Shown: one piece after another, positions 62,072 to 64,000 of the stretch | How the letters are laid out: each line of letters opens with the position of its first letter | How positions within the stretch are numbered: position 1 is the stretch's first letter | DNA from: JAXMAR01 sp046350295 | GTDB lineage: Bacteria; Planctomycetota; Planctomycetia; Gemmatales; Gemmataceae | Assembly (NCBI GenBank): GCA_046350295.1 | Contig: JAXMAR010000034.1 | Coordinates: 28,896 to 92,895, forward strand | Reading direction: 5' to 3' | Length of the DNA: 64,000 bases | Made by a program: the position numbers and the translations under genes | Notes under the pieces: model-generated | What the model was told of the DNA's origin: nothing | The model's database searches: none | Seen by the model: only the letters and a program-made list of their open reading frames with translations

Positions 62072-62845
62072 CTACTTGTGCCAGTGCCGTTTGACGATGC
62101 CCACCGCTCCGACCTCCAGCCGCGGCGGGTCGCGCTTCAGTTCCGGCACGATGGCGAACCTGTCGATCTCCGCGGCCAGCTTGATATCGCTCGCCAGGCC
62201 GATCGCGGCCAGCTGCGTCCCTCCTTTGCTCAATTCCAGGGCGGCGGGCAACACCTGCCCATGGTTCTCGAAGCAGTCCCAGGCGAGGCGGGCCGCGTCG
62301 TTGAGCTCGCAATCCGTCTCCTCGCACAGGAAGTCGACGAGGGCCCCGGCGAGAAGCGTGTCGTCCAATGTCACCTCGCCGTCGCTGCCGGCGCAGACAA
62401 TATGGAGAGGACGCGGGTCGCGCCGCAGTTGTTCGCACACGGCGCTGAAGTTGACGAACGCCGCGATCAGAAGGCGCTCGGCCGCCGCGGCCCGTTCGAT
62501 GGCGCGTGTGCCGTTGGTCGTCGTCAACACGAGCGTCATGTCGCGGCAGCGCGCGGGCGTGTATTCCGCGGGCGAGTTGCCCACGTCGAAGCCCGGTACA
62601 GGCAGGCCGCCGCGCTCGCCCCCCAGGAGCGCTTTGCCCGCCGGTAGACTGTCGGCGAGGCGGCGAGCCTCCTCGACCTCGGCCACCGGCAGCACCTGAC
62701 GACAGCCCCCCGCCAGGGCGTAGACGATCGTCGTCGTCGCCCGCAGTACGTCGATGACCACCGCGGTGGCTTGCGCAAGCTGACCGGGATCGACAAACTG
62801 CGGAACCAGGTGAACCCGAACCTGCCGCGACCGGCCCATTCTCAT
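62072..62845 (-). CDS. comB: Probable 2-phosphosulfolactate phosphatase
   Basis: 257 residues. It has the ComB signatures: ATAVVIDVLRATTTIVYAL, LLGGERGGLPVPGFDVGNSP, LVLTTTNGTRAIERA and VCAGSDGEVTLDDTLLAGALV. ComB acts in sulfolactate/coenzyme M-type metabolism, removing phosphate from 2-phosphosulfolactate (Mg-dependent). Many bacteria carry it without a full coenzyme M pathway. No other sulfolactate gene is in view. Starts at 62845 and 62839 are equally possible. Confidence 0.85.
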   Translation of the reverse strand: MRMGRSRQVRVHLVPQFVDPGQLAQATAVVIDVLRATTTIVYALAGGCRQVLPVAEVEEARRLADSLPAGKALLGGERGGLPVPGFDVGNSPAEYTPARCRDMTLVLTTTNGTRAIERAAAAERLLIAAFVNFSAVCEQLRRDPRPLHIVCAGSDGEVTLDDTLLAGALVDFLCEETDCELNDAARLAWDCFENHGQVLPAALELSKGGTQLAAIGLASDIKLAAEIDRFAIVPELKRDPPRLEVGAVGIVKRHWHK

Positions 62846-62988
62846 CCCTCAGCACGATCCGCCGGCAAGCATGGCAAAGCACAAGCTCCGGCGCCGCCGC
62901 CGCCTTCCGCTAGACTTTTCGCCTCGCCCCTCGCCGCCGCCGCGCGCCGTCCCGTACCATGACGGGATACACTCCCGCGAGGAACGGC

Positions 62989-64000
62989 ATGACCCCCGCA
63001 CAAGCCTACGACGACCTTAACCGGCAATTCAAGGAATACTCCCTCCTGGGCTCGATCAACAGCCTGATTGGCTGGGACGAACGCGTCTTCATGCCCCCCA
63101 GGGGCGCCGCACACCGCGCCGAGCAGATGGCGTTTATCGCCCGCCTCGCCCATGAGCGCCTGGCCGCGCCCCAGGTCGGCGAACGCCTCTGGGAAATCGA
63201 CGGCTCCAATCTACTCGAGGATCCCACTTCCGACACCGCCGTGAACGTCCGCGAAATCCGGCGGCTGCACGATCGCGCCGTCAAGGTGCCGGCTTCGCTG
63301 GTCGAGGAGCTCACGCGTACCGCCACCCTCGCGCAGAATGTTTGGCAGGAGGCGCGACACAACAACGATTTCCCGAGCTTTGCCCCCTGGCTCGAAAAGA
63401 TCGTCCACCTGAAACGCCAGGAAGCGGACGCGATCGGCTACCAGGATAGCCCCTATGATGCGCTGCTGGATGAATACGAACCCGGCGCCACCGCCCGCGA
63501 AATCACCGCCGTCTTCGCCGAGCTGCGCCGCGAGCTCGTCCCGCTGGTCGCCCAGATCATCGGCTCGGCCCGCAAGCCGCGCCGTGACCTGCTCAAACGC
63601 GAGTACGCCGTCGAGCGCCAGCAGATCTTCGGCCAGGCCGCCGCCGCCGCCATCGGCTTCGATTTTCAGTCCGGCCGCCTCGACGTCACCGTCCATCCCT
63701 TTTGCAGCGGCATCGGTCCCGGCGACACACGCCTCACCACGCGCTACCACCCGCGCGAGTTCAACCAGGGCTTCTTCGGCATCCTCCACGAAGCCGGCCA
63801 CGGCATCTACGACCAAGGACTCGACCCCGACCACTTCGGCACGCCCCTCGGCAATGCCGTCTCCCTCGGCATCCACGAATCGCAATCGCGTTTGTGGGAA
63901 AATCAAGTGGGTCGCGGCCGTCCATTCTGGGAGCACTTCTACCCGCGCCTGAAGCAGACGTTCCCGGGCGTCGTTGACGACGTCGCGCTCGACGACTTTC
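62989..64000 (+). CDS. M32 family (Taq-type) carboxypeptidase, 3' end outside window
   Basis: 337 codons are visible from MTPAQAYDDLNRQFKEYSLL. The family motifs are present: LIGWDERVFMPPRGAAHRAEQMAFIARLAHE, YDALLDEYEPGATAREI, HPFCSGIGPGDTRLTTRY and the zinc site ILHEAGHGIYDQGL (HExxH with His and Glu), then ESQSRLWENQVGR. It removes C-terminal residues from peptides and needs zinc or cobalt. The protein is normally ~500 residues, so about a third is missing. An in-frame ATG lies 30 bases upstream at 62959. Confidence 0.93.
   Translation, partial: MTPAQAYDDLNRQFKEYSLLGSINSLIGWDERVFMPPRGAAHRAEQMAFIARLAHERLAAPQVGERLWEIDGSNLLEDPTSDTAVNVREIRRLHDRAVKVPASLVEELTRTATLAQNVWQEARHNNDFPSFAPWLEKIVHLKRQEADAIGYQDSPYDALLDEYEPGATAREITAVFAELRRELVPLVAQIIGSARKPRRDLLKREYAVERQQIFGQAAAAAIGFDFQSGRLDVTVHPFCSGIGPGDTRLTTRYHPREFNQGFFGILHEAGHGIYDQGLDPDHFGTPLGNAVSLGIHESQSRLWENQVGRGRPFWEHFYPRLKQTFPGVVDDVALDDF

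Overview
The window is high-GC bacterial DNA, most likely from a planctomycete of the Gemmata type. This is inferred from gene content: two Tat-dependent DUF1501 proteins, a cytochrome-c/PSD1 protein (DUF1549/DUF1553), MJ0042-type zinc-ribbon proteins, a zinc-finger/Ser-Thr-kinase/beta-propeller protein next to an ECF sigma factor, a PQQ-like propeller and a DUF4058 protein. No rRNA, tRNA or CRISPR array was found.

Layout. 1-3.4 kb holds a decayed HEAT-like gene and a frameshifted FdhF/YdeP molybdopterin oxidoreductase. 3.5-8.8 kb has mazEF, a membrane redoxin, a large Hsp70-like protein and a STAS protein. 9-10.9 kb is an intact glmS. 11-13.7 kb is accessory: an antitoxin relic, interspersed repeats, small unknown genes and a HEPN-like pair. 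14-19.8 kb has a DUF1501 protein, a family 2 encapsulin with a tightly coupled proline-rich partner, an N-carbamoyl-D-amino-acid hydrolase, a PQQ-like propeller and a VOC protein. 20-28.2 kb mixes intact genes (DUF1501, a toxin-antitoxin pair, ECF sigma factor and kinase) with relics (duplicated DUF1501 start, second antitoxin, galM 3' end, DUF4143 ATPase). 28-35 kb has three large secreted or membrane planctomycete-type proteins, then a frameshifted family 2 glycosyltransferase. 36-43 kb has unknowns, a GT39-like membrane protein, a thioesterase, an ABC-2 exporter and an RlmI-like methyltransferase. 43-48 kb has a response regulator fused by overlaps to a toxin-antitoxin pair, and a SAM-riboswitch operon. 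48-55 kb has a NicO transporter, DUF4058, leuA with an attenuator leader, and an RND exporter. 55-64 kb has a REP/RAYT locus, a LarA-like gene, an ISKra4 relic, a hicBA relic, glyS, comB and an M32 carboxypeptidase running off the end.

The strongest system is at 44.1-48.03 kb on the minus strand. A promoter, SAM-I riboswitch and intrinsic terminator precede a threonine-synthase-like PLP enzyme, followed by a ThiS/MoaD-type sulfur carrier ending in Gly-Gly, an unknown 110-residue protein and a MoeB/ThiF-type E1 enzyme. A toxin-antitoxin pair sits inside the operon. SAM control plus a sulfur carrier suggest that the ThrC-like enzyme makes homocysteine from O-phosphohomoserine with a protein thiocarboxylate as sulfur donor, rather than threonine. 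Second is an encapsulin operon whose expected cysteine desulfurase cargo is replaced by a short disordered protein. Third is a leucine-rich leader peptide with a terminator/antiterminator in front of leuA.

Caution: several genes carry frameshifts (FdhF, Hsp70 C-terminus, glycosyltransferase, LarA-like, glyS). Because glyS is normally essential, some of these are probably sequencing or assembly errors rather than real pseudogenes.
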